Source of the DNA: Arthrobacter sp. SPG23
GTDB taxonomy: Bacteria; Actinomycetota; Actinomycetes; Actinomycetales; Micrococcaceae
Reading direction: 5' to 3'
Assembly: GCF_000876655.1 (NCBI RefSeq)
Contig: NZ_JYCN01000001.1
Span: 62,001 to 126,000 of the forward strand
DNA length: 64,000 nt
Position 1 is the first letter of the stretch, and each line of letters starts with the position of its first letter. The position numbers and the translations under genes are program-made. Of this stretch, positions 38,109 to 47,838 are shown one piece after another. The notes under the pieces are model-generated. The model was not told where the DNA came from. It ran no database searches and saw only the letters and a program-made list of their open reading frames with translations.

Positions 38109-39602
38109 ATGTCTACAGACGTCTCTTCCAACGCCCACGGCGATCCCGTGGGCCCTGCCGCTGCGGCGACTGAGGCGGTCCCGGCGGCCGGGCCGGTGAA
38201 AATGTCCCGCGAGTCGGTCACCATCATCGTCACGCTGCTCGTTGCCACCTTCGTGGTGATCCTGAACGAAACCATCATGAACGTCGCGCTGCAGCGGCTG
38301 ATGGTGGACCTCGGTGTTGACGCGCCCACGGTGCAGTGGCTGTCCACGGGCTTCATGCTCACCATGGCCGTGGTCATCCCCACCACCGGGTTCATCCTGC
38401 AGCGGCTGTCCACCAGGGCCGTCTTTATGCTGGCCATGGGACTGTTTTCGGGCGGCACACTCCTGGCCGCGCTGGCTCCGGGATTCGAAGTCCTCCTGCT
38501 GGCCCGCATTGTCCAGGCCGGCGGCACGGCCATCATGCTTCCGCTCCTGATGACCACCATCCTGACGCTGGTGCCGATCGTACGGCGCGGCGCGGTCATG
38601 GGCAACGTGAGCATCGCCATTTCAGTAGCACCGGCCATGGGCCCCACCGTGTCCGGGCTGATACTGGAACACTTCACCTGGCGCTTCATGTTCGTGTTCG
38701 TCCTGCCCATCGCTCTGGCTGCCTTCGCCATCGGGGCCCGCTACCTCACCAACATCGGCGAGACCGAGAAGACCCGGCTGGACATCGTGTCCGTGCTGCT
38801 GACCGTTCCCGCCTTCGGCGGACTGGTGTACGGCCTCAGCCAGATCGGCGGAGGCCACGGCGGACAAAGCGGCCCAGGCACCGCAGCGGTGGCCGCGCTC
38901 GCCATAGGCCTGGTGGCCATGACGGCATTCGTCTTCCGCCAGCTGAAACTGCAGAGGTCCGACGGCCCCCTGCTGGACCTGCGCGCCTTCAACTTCCGCA
39001 TGTTCACCGTGTCCGTGCTGCTCCTGGTGGTGGCCATGATCGCCCTGTTCGGCGCCGTCATCCTGCTGCCGCTGTACCTGCAGGAAATCCGCGGCCTGAA
39101 GTCCCTGGAGACCGGCCTGGCGCTGCTGCCCGGCGGCCTGGCCATGGGGCTCCTTGGCCCGTTCATCGGCCGCCTCTTCGACAAGGTGGGCCCGTTGCCG
39201 CTGACCGTCACCGGTTCCGTCATGATGGTGCTGTCCCTCTGGCAGTTCTCCATGCTGAACGAGGAAACGGCCGTGTGGTGGATTGTGGCGCTGCACGTGG
39301 TCCTCAGCCTGGGCCTGGCGCTCCTGTTCACGCCGGCCTTCACCACCGGACTCAACCCGCTGCCGCCGCACCTCTACTCACATGGATCGGCCATCATGAG
39401 CACGCTCCAGCAGGTGGCCGGTGCCGCCGGAACCGCGCTCCTGGTCTCGATCTACGCCGTCGTGTCCGCCGGGTCAGGCATCGTCGCCGGCATGCACGCG
39501 GCGTTCCTGACGGCCGCCGGCATAGCCGTGGCCGCCGTCGTGCTTTCGGCAATGATGCGCAAGACCGCGGGTGCGGAACACCCGGCACCCGCAGCCCACT
39601 AA
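38109..39602 (+). CDS. MDR-type MFS transporter (DHA2 drug:H+ antiporter)
   Basis: 497 residues with about 14 predicted spans. Visible signatures: FVVILNETIMNVALQRLM in helix 1 (the motif D1 region of DHA2), a WLSTGFMLTMAVVIPTTGF segment, and RIVQAGGTAIMLPLLMTTI with motif C-like VAPAMGPTVSG. It exports drugs or metabolites by proton antiport (family knowledge); the substrate is unknown. It stands alone after a 128-bp gap from panC and ends at a strong hairpin. Confidence 0.9.
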   Translation: MSTDVSSNAHGDPVGPAAAATEAVPAAGPVKMSRESVTIIVTLLVATFVVILNETIMNVALQRLMVDLGVDAPTVQWLSTGFMLTMAVVIPTTGFILQRLSTRAVFMLAMGLFSGGTLLAALAPGFEVLLLARIVQAGGTAIMLPLLMTTILTLVPIVRRGAVMGNVSIAISVAPAMGPTVSGLILEHFTWRFMFVFVLPIALAAFAIGARYLTNIGETEKTRLDIVSVLLTVPAFGGLVYGLSQIGGGHGGQSGPGTAAVAALAIGLVAMTAFVFRQLKLQRSDGPLLDLRAFNFRMFTVSVLLLVVAMIALFGAVILLPLYLQEIRGLKSLETGLALLPGGLAMGLLGPFIGRLFDKVGPLPLTVTGSVMMVLSLWQFSMLNEETAVWWIVALHVVLSLGLALLFTPAFTTGLNPLPPHLYSHGSAIMSTLQQVAGAAGTALLVSIYAVVSAGSGIVAGMHAAFLTAAGIAVAAVVLSAMMRKTAGAEHPAPAAH

Positions 39603-39610
39603 CCCTTTAA

Positions 39611-39665
39611 GCGCGAACGGACACTTGCGGCCCTCTCCGGAGGGGCCCCAAGTGTCCGTTCGCGC
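39611..39665. terminator. long perfect hairpin between convergent genes
   Basis: GCGCGAACGGACACTTG (39611-39627) pairs perfectly over 17 bp with 39649-39665, with a further ccctc/gaggg pairing inside. It lies between the MFS gene and the convergent alpha/beta hydrolase gene and would stop both. The arm looks like a conserved repeat rather than a simple GC terminator. Confidence 0.75.
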
Positions 39666-39698
39666 TGTTTGTGCGGCACTAGGTGCCGTTGCGAAGGG

Positions 39699-40535
39699 TC
39701 AGCCGGCGAAGAACTCGCTGAGTTCGGTGATTAGCTTGTCCGGCGCGCGGTTGACGCCGTCGTGGCCGGCTCCGGGCAGGATGGTGTAGCTCGAACCGGA
39801 CAGGACGTCGTGGATCTGGCCGCACGCGATCCCGAAGTACGCCGGGCTCTTTTCGCCCACAATAATGAGGGTCTCCAGCGGCAAAGCCAGGAACGGCTCC
39901 GCCGGCATGTCCGCCGCGATGATCGCCTTGATCTCCCTCACCCCGGTCTTCATCAGCTCGCGCTGCTGCTTGCCGACCGGCGTTCCGGCGGTGAGCTTGT
40001 TGGCCAGCGTCAGCATGGAGAGGGGCATCCGTGAGGACAGGGCGCCGCCCGTCTCAAGTCCCCTGACCAGCACGGCGAGGGCGCGGTCGTCGTCGCCGAC
40101 CGCGTTGGCACGTTCGTATTCGGCGATCCAGTCGGCCTTGACGCTGTGGTTCACGGAGACGGCGGGGTCGTAGACAGCCAGCCGTTCCACCGGAAGCGTA
40201 CGTGCGGCGTGGAGCGCCACAGCGCCGCCGAAGCTGTGGCCGAAAACGTCCGTGCTGGCCGTGTGCTTCATCACGGTATCCAGGTCGCGGATGTCAACGT
40301 CGAGCGTGTAGTCGTCCGGCTGCGGTGACGATTCACCCCGTCCCCGCCGGTTGAACGTGTGCACCGGCCGGCCCAGCGAAGCACCTAGTTTCTGGGCAAA
40401 GCGCGTGTAGTCAGCGGCAGTGACCATTGAAGCCTGAACGACGACGACGCCCGAGCCCGCCGAGGCCAGCTCGGCTCCCGTGGTGTAAAGCTCCAGCGTT
40501 CCGCCGTCGGGTGTTGTGATGTTCTCGCGCGTCAT
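39699..40535 (-). CDS. alpha/beta hydrolase (paralogue 3 of 3)
   Basis: 278 residues. Alpha/beta-hydrolase fold with VHTFNRRGRGESSPQPDDY before the nucleophile elbow FGHSFGGAVALHAAR (Ser about 98-100) and a late GAGHDG carrying the catalytic His. No signal peptide. The sequence is clearly related to the next two upstream genes, sharing the RRGRG-x-S-x-Q-x-x-D/E-DY block. Substrate unknown. It is last in the minus-strand trio, 60 bp after the second. Confidence 0.88.
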   Translation of the reverse strand: MTRENITTPDGGTLELYTTGAELASAGSGVVVVQASMVTAADYTRFAQKLGASLGRPVHTFNRRGRGESSPQPDDYTLDVDIRDLDTVMKHTASTDVFGHSFGGAVALHAARTLPVERLAVYDPAVSVNHSVKADWIAEYERANAVGDDDRALAVLVRGLETGGALSSRMPLSMLTLANKLTAGTPVGKQQRELMKTGVREIKAIIAADMPAEPFLALPLETLIIVGEKSPAYFGIACGQIHDVLSGSSYTILPGAGHDGVNRAPDKLITELSEFFAG

Positions 40536-40595
40536 GTTCCGAGCCTACCCGGGGCGGCAGGAACCGCGCAGTAGCTTCGCGCCGCCAAGGGTTCG

Positions 40596-41480
40596 TCAGC
40601 CCTTGTAATACTCGGAGATGTCCTGGACCAGTTCCTTGACTGCCGCGGGGATGGAGGCATGGACGCACTTGGGTGAAATCTGGAGAGCGCTTCCGGGGAC
40701 CGCGCGGTGCAGCAGCTCCGCTGTCACCTTGTAGTACCGGGGGCTTTTGGCGCCCACCATGAACCGGGTGTTCGGCGGCAGGACGGCGAAATCACGGACG
40801 TGGTCGGCTTCATCGAACACCGCCTTGAGCTCGCCCACGCCGCTGGGCATGAGCTCCTTGAAGAGCCGGTTCACCTTGGTCCGCGAAACCAGTGCCATCA
40901 GTCCGGCGAGGACGGGCTCCGGAATCCTGGCCATCGCCGTGCCGGGCTGCATGCCTTTCTTGAGCTTGGCCAGGGCGTGCGGGACGTTTCCGTCGTTGAC
41001 TGAGCGTTCGAAATCGTCCAGCCAGGACGTGTCCACGCTGCCGTCGATATTTATTGCCGCGTCATAGACCGCAAGCTTGTCCGGCTGGTGCACAGTGCCG
41101 GTGAACTCCTGGACCGCGTTGAGGGCAACGGAGCCGCCCAGGCTGTGCCCGAAGAGGTTGCGGGCGCCGGTGGCGTCCATGATGGTGCGGACATCGGCGA
41201 TCTCGGTGGCCATCGAGTAGTCTTCCGGTTGCGGCGTGGAATCGCCGCGGCCGCGCCGGTCGTAGACGTCCACCGCCCAGCCTTCGCCCAGTCCTTTGGA
41301 CAGGGCCTCGGAAAACGGCCGGTAGATCAGCGCCGTGAGGAAGGCTCCGCCGATCACCACAACCCGGCGCTCGCCGGGCGCGTCCGCGGTTCCGTATGTG
41401 TACAAAGCCAGCCGCCCGCCGTCGTGCGTGGTGATGGCCTGCTGCTTTACTGTTCCCTCAGGTTCGCGGGTTCCCTTCAC
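40596..41480 (-). CDS. alpha/beta hydrolase (paralogue 2 of 3)
   Basis: 294 residues; GTG start overlapping the end of the first paralogue by 23 bp. It has VYDRRGRGDSTPQPEDYSMA, nucleophile elbow FGHSLGGSVALNAV, and PPNTRFMVGAKSPRYY near the acidic region, with a C-terminal CVHAS as the candidate His. Similar in length and motif order to both neighbours. Cytoplasmic esterase or related hydrolase; substrate unknown. Confidence 0.88.
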   Translation of the reverse strand: MKGTREPEGTVKQQAITTHDGGRLALYTYGTADAPGERRVVVIGGAFLTALIYRPFSEALSKGLGEGWAVDVYDRRGRGDSTPQPEDYSMATEIADVRTIMDATGARNLFGHSLGGSVALNAVQEFTGTVHQPDKLAVYDAAINIDGSVDTSWLDDFERSVNDGNVPHALAKLKKGMQPGTAMARIPEPVLAGLMALVSRTKVNRLFKELMPSGVGELKAVFDEADHVRDFAVLPPNTRFMVGAKSPRYYKVTAELLHRAVPGSALQISPKCVHASIPAAVKELVQDISEYYKG

Positions 41481-42450
41481 GGGCCCATCCTAAACGGTTG
41501 CCCAGGGGGTTCCCTGCAGTCCGGATGCGCTGGAACCGCAGGCCGGCGTCGTTGGCCAGGAAGCGCGCTGTGGTCAGGGCCAGGCGGTGCCCGGGCCGCA
41601 GCGGCCCTTCGTGCAGTTGCCCGGGGACGAGCGCGAAGTCGATCGACGGGACTGCCGCGGCGAGCTGGCGGCCGGTCTCGGCGAAGTACGCCGGGCTCCA
41701 GCCTCCGCTGAGCATCAGGGTGGGTGTGGTGACGCCGGCAAAGTCCGCAAGTTCCGCATCGGCGTCCAGCACAGCCCGCATTTCGGCCACCGCGGTGGGC
41801 AGCAGCTGCCGCATTTCAGCGCCAAGGCGGGTCCGGGCGGACAGGATGCTGAGCATGCGCAGGGCGCCGAGCGGGAGCTTGGAGACCGGCCCCGCAGTTT
41901 CCAGGCCTTGGACCAGGTGCGCCCACGCGTGGTCCAGCTGTCCCGCCGCCATGGAGTGCTCAAGTTCCGGCCGCCAGCGCCGGCTGAGGCTGCCGGACAG
42001 GGAAACCGCGGCGTCGTAGGTCACGAGCCGCCGGATGGGCTCCGTCCTGGCCGCCTGCAGTGCCACGAATCCGCCGTAGCTGTGGGCCACCACGTCCGTG
42101 GAACCGGTGTCCCGCATGACCGTGCGGAGGTCGTTGACTTCAGTCGCCGCCGAATAGTCTTCGAGCTGGCCCGAGGAACCGCCCCGGCCGCGGCGGTTAT
42201 AGGTATGCACGGGCCGCCCCAGCAGGCGCGCGATCTTCATCGCGAACGGCCGGTAGAGCGCGTCGGTCACCAAGGTTCCGTGAACGACGACGACGCCGGG
42301 TTGCGCAGCGCCGTCCGGGAGGCCGCCCGCGCGGCCGTCCGGACCGCCTCCTGCAGCTGGCAGGGCCGGCCCGGCAGCGGGACTGAAGGAGTGCACCTGA
42401 AGGTGCCCGTCGCCGTCGTCCGTCCTGATCGTCCGAGTTTCCACAGCCAC
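41458..42450 (-). CDS. alpha/beta hydrolase (paralogue 1 of 3)
   Basis: 331 residues from the GTG at 42450, chosen for the ggggagggg stretch about 10 nt upstream; the frame is open to 42636, but that part runs under the lysS start. The core has VHTYNRRGRGGSSGQLEDYS and a nucleophile elbow VAHSYGGFVALQAAR, in which the usual first Gly of GxSxG is replaced by Ala. A Pro/Gly/Ala-rich insert lies near residues 20-45. First gene of the trio, divergent from lysS. Confidence 0.85.
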   Translation of the reverse strand: MAVETRTIRTDDGDGHLQVHSFSPAAGPALPAAGGGPDGRAGGLPDGAAQPGVVVVHGTLVTDALYRPFAMKIARLLGRPVHTYNRRGRGGSSGQLEDYSAATEVNDLRTVMRDTGSTDVVAHSYGGFVALQAARTEPIRRLVTYDAAVSLSGSLSRRWRPELEHSMAAGQLDHAWAHLVQGLETAGPVSKLPLGALRMLSILSARTRLGAEMRQLLPTAVAEMRAVLDADAELADFAGVTTPTLMLSGGWSPAYFAETGRQLAAAVPSIDFALVPGQLHEGPLRPGHRLALTTARFLANDAGLRFQRIRTAGNPLGNRLGWAREGNPRT

Positions 42451-42530
42451 GAGTCTATTCCCCTCCCCGTGGCGTCCTCCGTGGTGAGGGGGATCATGGC
42501 CAGCCGGATAACGTGCCGGGGAACTCCCGG

Positions 42531-42547
42531 TAAACTTAGGGACTGTG
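42531..42547 (+). promoter_or_regulatory. candidate leaderless promoter of lysS
   Basis: TAAACT (42531-42536) ends 8 nt before the lysS GTG at 42545. The sequence between (tagggact) holds no usable RBS, fitting a leaderless mRNA. Confidence 0.5.
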
Positions 42548-44077
42548 ACTTCCCAAAACACCCCCACCCCGACCAATGCTGCCGAACCGGCGGATGCCAG
42601 CGAGCAGATGCGCATCCGTATGGAGAAGCGCGCCAAGCTGATTGAACGCGGCGTCGAGGCCTATCCGGTGGGTGTTGAACGCACGCATTCCCTGAGCGAA
42701 ATCCGTGAGAAGTATTCGCACCTCGAGGCCGATGAGACCACGGGTGACATCGTGGGCGTCACCGGACGCATCGTGTTTATCCGGAACACCGGCAAGCTCT
42801 GCTTCGCCACGCTCCAGGAAGGCGGCACGGATGGCAAGGGCACCCGCCTGCAGGCCATGCTGAGCCTGGCCAACGTGGGTGAGGAGTCCCTGGCCGAATG
42901 GAAGGCCCTGGTTGACCTGGGCGACCACGTCCACATCAAGGGCGAGGTCATTTCCTCCCGCCGCGGTGAACTGTCCGTGATGGCCGATTCCTGGACCATG
43001 GCGTCGAAGGCCCTGCGCCCGCTGCCGGTGCTGCACGCCGGCCTCAACGAGGAAACCCGCGTCCGCCAGCGGTACGTGGACCTGATGGTCCGCGATGAGG
43101 CCCGCGAGATGGTCTACACCCGTGCCGCGATCACCCGTTCCATCCGGGAAAGCCTGCACCGCCGCAACTACGTCGAGGTGGAAACCCCGATGCTCCAGCT
43201 GGTCCACGGCGGTGCCCTGGCCCGGCCGTTCGAGACCCACATGAACGCCTTTGACCAGAAGATGACGCTGCGCATCGCCACCGAGCTGTACCTCAAGCGC
43301 GCCGTGGTGGGTGGCATCGACCGCGTGTACGACATGGGGCGGGTGTTCCGCAACGAAGGCGTGGACTCCACGCACAGCCCGGAGTTCACCACGCTGGAAT
43401 GCTACGAAGCCTGGGCGGACCAGTTCGTCATGGCGGACCGCATCAAGGAGATCATCCTCGACGCCGCTGACGCCGCCGGTGTGGGCCGCACCATCCAGAC
43501 GGAAGCCGGGGAGATCAACCTCGACGGCGAATGGACCTGGCTGGCCGTCTACCCCGGACTTTCCGACGCCGTGGGCCAGGAAATCACGCCGGACACCACC
43601 GTGGAGGAACTGCGGGCAGTGGCGGCCAAGCACGACGTCAAGGTGGACCCGAAGTGGGATGCCGAAAAGCTGGCGGTTGAACTGTTCGGCGAACTCGTGG
43701 AGCCCACACTGCTGAACCCCACCTTCGTTTACGACTACCCGCCCTCCGCGCAGCCGCTCGCACGCCAGCACCGCAACGACGACCGCCTGATTGAAGCCTG
43801 GGACCTGATCATCGGCGGCATGGAACGCGGCACGGCCTTTTCCGAGCTGATCGACCCGGTGATCCAGCGTGAACGCCTCACCGAACAGTCCATGCACGCA
43901 GCCGCCGGAGATGTCGAAGCCATGCAGCTGGACGAAGATTTCCTCCGCGCTCTGGAGTACGGTGCTCCGCCCATGGGCGGAATCGGGCTGGGCATCGACC
44001 GCCTGGTCATGCTGTTCACCGGTGCCGGCATTCGCGAGACCATCCTCTTCCCGCTGCTGAAGCCCGAGGGGCACTGA
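42545..44077 (+). CDS. lysS: lysyl-tRNA synthetase (class II)
   Basis: 510 residues. An N-terminal OB-fold anticodon-binding domain (GRIVFIRNTGKLCFATLQ) is followed by the class II core: motif 2 in GRVFRNEGVDSTHSPEFTTLECY and motif 3 GIGLGIDRLVMLFTG. Charges tRNA-Lys. The GTG start follows a TAAACT box by 8 nt. A small membrane protein gene begins 3 bp after the stop. Confidence 0.97.
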   Translation: MTSQNTPTPTNAAEPADASEQMRIRMEKRAKLIERGVEAYPVGVERTHSLSEIREKYSHLEADETTGDIVGVTGRIVFIRNTGKLCFATLQEGGTDGKGTRLQAMLSLANVGEESLAEWKALVDLGDHVHIKGEVISSRRGELSVMADSWTMASKALRPLPVLHAGLNEETRVRQRYVDLMVRDEAREMVYTRAAITRSIRESLHRRNYVEVETPMLQLVHGGALARPFETHMNAFDQKMTLRIATELYLKRAVVGGIDRVYDMGRVFRNEGVDSTHSPEFTTLECYEAWADQFVMADRIKEIILDAADAAGVGRTIQTEAGEINLDGEWTWLAVYPGLSDAVGQEITPDTTVEELRAVAAKHDVKVDPKWDAEKLAVELFGELVEPTLLNPTFVYDYPPSAQPLARQHRNDDRLIEAWDLIIGGMERGTAFSELIDPVIQRERLTEQSMHAAAGDVEAMQLDEDFLRALEYGAPPMGGIGLGIDRLVMLFTGAGIRETILFPLLKPEGH

Positions 44078-44079
44078 TC

Positions 44080-44292
44080 ATGGAGTACGTAGCAGTCCTC
44101 CTACCGTCCCTCGTTGTCGGTTTGCTGTTCTGGTTTGCCATGAAGTCGATCTTCAACGCCGACAAGTCGGAGCGCCAGGCCGAGGCGCGCGCCCAGGCCG
44201 AGGCCGATGCCGGCGCGGCCGAATCCAATCACGGAACTAATGGCGCGCCGAATACCGGAACGAATGCCGGCAACGGCAACGGCACAAAGTAA
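44080..44292 (+). CDS. small single-span membrane protein
   Basis: 70 residues, ATG 3 bp after the lysS stop. One N-terminal membrane helix (YVAVLLPSLVVGLLFWFAM, residues 3-21) is followed by a charged stretch (ADKSERQAEARAQAEADAG) and a low-complexity Asn/Gly/Thr tail. No known domain. Tight spacing implies co-transcription with lysS. Function unknown. Confidence 0.75.
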   Translation: MEYVAVLLPSLVVGLLFWFAMKSIFNADKSERQAEARAQAEADAGAAESNHGTNGAPNTGTNAGNGNGTK

Positions 44293-44428
44293 TACTCCCT
44301 GCATATTCCTGCCCACCATTCACAGGAACCTTTTGCGGCTTTGACGCGTTGCCATAAACCGGGGGATACTTTTTACAGATACATCCTGCTTTTCTGCATA
44401 CCCGTCCTTTCCAAAAGAGAGAATTTAT

Positions 44429-44755
44429 ATGGCACAGAAAGTGAAAATCATCCTTGTCGATGATCTGGATGGGGGAACCGCGGACGAAACTGTCCGATTT
44501 GGCCTCGACGGCGTCAGTTACGAAATTGACCTGTCGGCTGCCAATGCTGCAGAACTCCGCTCCTCCGTGGAGCGGTTTGTTTCAAGCGCCCGCAAGACGT
44601 CCACCGGCCGCGCCACCCGTACCAAGGTCTCAGGCGGCCGTAACCAGGACTCTGCTCAGATTCGTCAGTGGGCCAGGGAGAATGGCTATGCGGTTAACAG
44701 CCGCGGCCGTATCCAGGCCGAAATTCAGGAAGCCTACCAGAAGGCAAATTCCTAG
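44429..44755 (+). CDS. lsr2: Lsr2 nucleoid-associated protein
   Basis: 108 residues. N-terminal dimerisation domain (KVKIILVDDLDGGTADETV, then FGLDGVSYEIDLS) and C-terminal DNA-binding domain with the AT-hook-like RGR in YAVNSRGRIQAEIQEAY. Lsr2 bridges AT-rich DNA and silences xenogenes in actinobacteria (established for the family). It has its own 136-bp upstream region and a strong hairpin downstream. RBS aaaagagag. Confidence 0.96.
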   Translation: MAQKVKIILVDDLDGGTADETVRFGLDGVSYEIDLSAANAAELRSSVERFVSSARKTSTGRATRTKVSGGRNQDSAQIRQWARENGYAVNSRGRIQAEIQEAYQKANS

Positions 44756-45137
44756 CACTGCCGCAGTTTTGCGTGGAAACGCAATGCCCCTGCCAATCGG
44801 CGGGGGCATTGCCATTTGAATACCCGGCCCGGCAGTGAAGGGTGCAAGGGGAAAGCGGCACGGATATTCCCGGGCTTATTGCGCCGGGAAACCGCCCGGG
44901 GACGAGTTTCCCATCCCGGGTAACGCAATTGGAAGACCGGCCTGCGGGCGGATTCCGGGCCTGCAACAAAGGCGATTCGCACCCGGCGAGGGTGGTTCTG
45001 CGTCTCCGGCGCCCGGTGGCGGCAACTCCTGGTCAACCCCTGGAGGCGCCCCCGGGTTTCCCCTGTGGCGAACACGCTCCACAAGTCCGGGTCTGCCACG
45101 TAGCATCAAAGTACGTCGTAGCTAGGAGTGTGGCGAA
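44756..45137. other. lsr2-clpC intergenic region (382 bp)
   Basis: No gene supported. It begins with the lsr2 terminator hairpin (44781-44812). The middle is GC-rich with no clear structure. The last ~50 bases hold a tagcat box near 45101 and a taggag RBS 10 nt before the clpC ATG, so the clpC promoter is expected here. I could not identify a convincing ClgR operator by eye. Confidence 0.5.
44781..44812 (+). terminator. lsr2 terminator hairpin
   Basis: 14-bp stem (44781-44794 with 44799-44812) with one G-U type mismatch and a 4-nt aatc loop, 25 bp past the lsr2 stop. Only a weak T stretch (catttg) follows. Confidence 0.8.
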
Positions 45138-47630
45138 ATGTTTGAGCGATTTACGGACCGTGCCCGTCGCGTAGTTGTGCTTGCCCAAGAAGAGGCACGC
45201 ATGCTGAACCACAATTACATCGGTACCGAACACATCCTCTTGGGTCTGATCCATGAGGGTGAGGGCGTTGCCGCCAAAGCTCTGGAGTCCTTGAGCATTT
45301 CGCTCGACGGCGTACGCGAGCAGGTACAGGAGATCATCGGCCAGGGCCAGCAGGCCCCGTCCGGCCATATCCCCTTCACCCCGCGCGCCAAGAAGGTGCT
45401 GGAGCTCTCGCTCCGCGAAGCCCTGCAGCTGGGCCACAACTACATCGGCACGGAGCACATCCTGCTGGGGCTCATCCGCGAGGGTGAAGGCGTGGCCGCC
45501 CAGGTTCTCGTGAAGCTCGGAGCGGACCTCAACCGCGTCCGCCAGCAGGTGATCCAGCTGCTCTCGGGCTACCAGGGCAAGGAGACCACCGGCGCAGGCG
45601 TCGGCGCCGGCCAGCCGGAGGGCACCCCTGCCGGCTCCGTGGTTCTGGACCAGTTCGGCCGCAACCTGACCCAGGCTGCGCGCGAGAACAAGCTGGACCC
45701 TGTGATCGGACGCGAACAGGAAATGGAACGCGTCATGCAGGTCCTTTCCCGGCGCACCAAGAACAACCCCGTCCTCATCGGCGAGCCCGGCGTGGGCAAG
45801 ACAGCCGTCGTCGAAGGACTCGCCCAGGCGATCGTCCGCGGCGATGTCCCGGAGACCATCAAGGACAAGCAGCTTTACACGCTGGACCTTGGGTCCCTGG
45901 TGGCAGGTTCCCGCTACCGCGGTGATTTCGAAGAGCGCCTGAAGAAGGTCCTCAAGGAGATCCGCACCCGCGGCGACATCATCCTGTTCATCGACGAGAT
46001 CCATACCCTTGTGGGTGCGGGTGCCGCCGAAGGCGCTATTGATGCCGCGTCGATCCTGAAGCCCATGCTGGCCCGCGGCGAGCTCCAGACCATTGGTGCC
46101 ACCACGCTGGATGAATACCGCAAGCACATCGAGAAGGATGCGGCCCTTGAGCGCCGCTTCCAGCCGATCCAGGTCAAGGAGCCTTCGGTTGCCCACGCGA
46201 TCGAGATCCTCAAGGGCCTGCGTGACCGCTACGAGGCGCACCACCGGGTGACCATCACCGACGGCGCCCTCGCGTCGGCTGCGAACCTGTCCGAACGCTA
46301 CATCTCGGACCGCTTCCTGCCGGACAAGGCGATCGACCTCATCGATGAAGCCGGCGCACGCCTGCGCATCCGCCGGATGACGGCTCCGCCGGAGCTGAAG
46401 GCCATGGACGAGCGCATCGCCGAACTCAAGATGGAGAAGGAGTCTGCGATTGACGCGCAGGACTTCGAAGGTGCTGCCTCTCTGCGCGACAAGGAGCAGA
46501 AGCTCATTGCCGAGCGGGCCGAGAAGGAACGCCACTGGAAGACCGGCGGCATGGACGACATCTCCGAGGTGGATGAGGATCTCATCGCCGAGGTGCTGGC
46601 AAACTCCACCGGCATTCCGGTCTTCAAGCTGACCGAGGAAGAGTCCTCGCGCCTGCTGAAGATGGAAGACGAGCTGCACAAGCGCGTCGTCGGCCAGAAC
46701 GAGGCCATCAAGGCCCTGTCCCAGGCCATCCGGCGCACCCGTGCAGGCCTCAAGGACCCCAAGCGTCCGGGCGGCTCGTTCATCTTCGCCGGCCCCACCG
46801 GCGTCGGCAAGACCGAGCTCGCCAAGGCCCTCGCGGAGTTCCTGTTCGGTGAAGAGGATGCCCTCATCACGCTGGACATGTCCGAATACTCCGAGAAGCA
46901 CACGGTGTCGCGGCTCTTCGGTGCCCCTCCGGGCTACGTAGGCTACGAAGAAGGCGGACAGCTGACCGAAAAGGTCCGCCGCCGTCCGTTCTCCGTGGTG
47001 CTGTTCGACGAAGTGGAGAAGGCCCACGCGGACCTCTTCAACTCGCTGCTGCAGATTCTGGAAGACGGCCGCCTGACCGACTCCCAGGGCCGCGTGGTGG
47101 ACTTCAAGAACACCGTGATCATCATGACCACCAACCTCGGTACGCGGGACATCTCCAAGAGCGTCGCCACCGGCTTCCAGTCCGGCACGGACACGCAGAC
47201 CGGCTACAACCGGATGCGCGCCCGGGTCACCGAGGAGCTCAAGCAGCACTTCCGTCCCGAGTTCCTGAACCGTGTTGACGACGTTGTGGTGTTCCCGCAG
47301 CTGACCCAGGACGAGATCATCGAGATCGTGGACCTGTTCGTGAGCCGCTTGGAGAAGCGCCTCAAGGACAAGGACATGGGCATCGAGCTCACCAAGGCGG
47401 CCAAGGTCCTCCTGGCCACCCGCGGTTACGACCCCGCCATGGGTGCCCGGCCTCTGCGCCGTACCATCCAGCGCGAGATCGAGGACCAGCTGTCCGAGAA
47501 GATCCTCTTCGGAGAGATCCACGCGGGCGACATCGTGGTAGTGGATGTGGACGGCGAAGGCGACGACGCCAAGTTCACCTTTGAAGGGAACGCCAAGCCG
47601 CGCATCCCCGAAATCGCCCCGAGCGTCTAA
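45138..47630 (+). CDS. clpC: ATP-dependent Clp protease ATPase subunit ClpC
   Basis: 830-residue AAA+ unfoldase that feeds ClpP. Two N-terminal Clp-N repeats ([20 protein letters not shown] onward; a second from about residue 80) are followed by D1 with Walker A GEPGVGKT and [23 protein letters not shown]-like coiled segment (about 420-460) precedes D2 with Walker A GPTGVGKT. Full family length. It ends 14 bp before a strong terminator. Confidence 0.98.
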   Translation: MFERFTDRARRVVVLAQEEARMLNHNYIGTEHILLGLIHEGEGVAAKALESLSISLDGVREQVQEIIGQGQQAPSGHIPFTPRAKKVLELSLREALQLGHNYIGTEHILLGLIREGEGVAAQVLVKLGADLNRVRQQVIQLLSGYQGKETTGAGVGAGQPEGTPAGSVVLDQFGRNLTQAARENKLDPVIGREQEMERVMQVLSRRTKNNPVLIGEPGVGKTAVVEGLAQAIVRGDVPETIKDKQLYTLDLGSLVAGSRYRGDFEERLKKVLKEIRTRGDIILFIDEIHTLVGAGAAEGAIDAASILKPMLARGELQTIGATTLDEYRKHIEKDAALERRFQPIQVKEPSVAHAIEILKGLRDRYEAHHRVTITDGALASAANLSERYISDRFLPDKAIDLIDEAGARLRIRRMTAPPELKAMDERIAELKMEKESAIDAQDFEGAASLRDKEQKLIAERAEKERHWKTGGMDDISEVDEDLIAEVLANSTGIPVFKLTEEESSRLLKMEDELHKRVVGQNEAIKALSQAIRRTRAGLKDPKRPGGSFIFAGPTGVGKTELAKALAEFLFGEEDALITLDMSEYSEKHTVSRLFGAPPGYVGYEEGGQLTEKVRRRPFSVVLFDEVEKAHADLFNSLLQILEDGRLTDSQGRVVDFKNTVIIMTTNLGTRDISKSVATGFQSGTDTQTGYNRMRARVTEELKQHFRPEFLNRVDDVVVFPQLTQDEIIEIVDLFVSRLEKRLKDKDMGIELTKAAKVLLATRGYDPAMGARPLRRTIQREIEDQLSEKILFGEIHAGDIVVVDVDGEGDDAKFTFEGNAKPRIPEIAPSV

Positions 47631-47644
47631 CGCATTACCGCTAA

Positions 47645-47678
47645 GGCCCCGCCCACTCTGCAAAGAGCGGGCGGGGCC
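47645..47678 (+). terminator. clpC terminator
   Basis: ggccccgccc (47645-47654) pairs with gggcggggcc (47669-47678), extended inward by ctct/agag, followed by ctttcg. It lies 14 bp past the clpC stop. Confidence 0.85.
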
Positions 47679-47730
47679 TTTCGCGTTGCCGCCCGGTTCC
47701 GGTGGCCGGGTCCGGCGCAGCCGGCCGAGA

Positions 47731-47783
47731 CATTTGCCGGCGCCTCGGTCGTTCCTCCCTTAGACGGCGCCTACACAAATGCC
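47731..47783 (+). repeat. left copy of an inverted hairpin repeat element
   Basis: 53-bp unit: catttgccg, a 5-nt stem arm gcgcc, a 21-nt loop, the complementary arm ggcgc, then ctacacaaatgcc. catttg and caaatg at the ends also pair, so the unit can fold as one hairpin. The right copy is inverted at 47839-47890. Confidence 0.8.
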
Positions 47784-47838
47784 TGACCGGCAGCGCCTCA
47801 GCGCGTAAGGCGGCTCCCAGCGGAGCGGAGGCGGCGGT

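Noticed and set aside
42451..42636. N-terminal extension of the first alpha/beta hydrolase to 42636
   Set aside because: It would run under the lysS promoter and start codon, has no RBS, and adds sequence unlike its paralogues.
44756..45137. ClgR operator upstream of clpC
   Set aside because: No convincing dyad matching a ClgR site could be found by eye.
45033..47663. 876-codon open frame antisense to clpC
   Set aside because: It is a shadow of clpC caused by high GC at third positions; the sense strand encodes a complete, motif-perfect ClpC.
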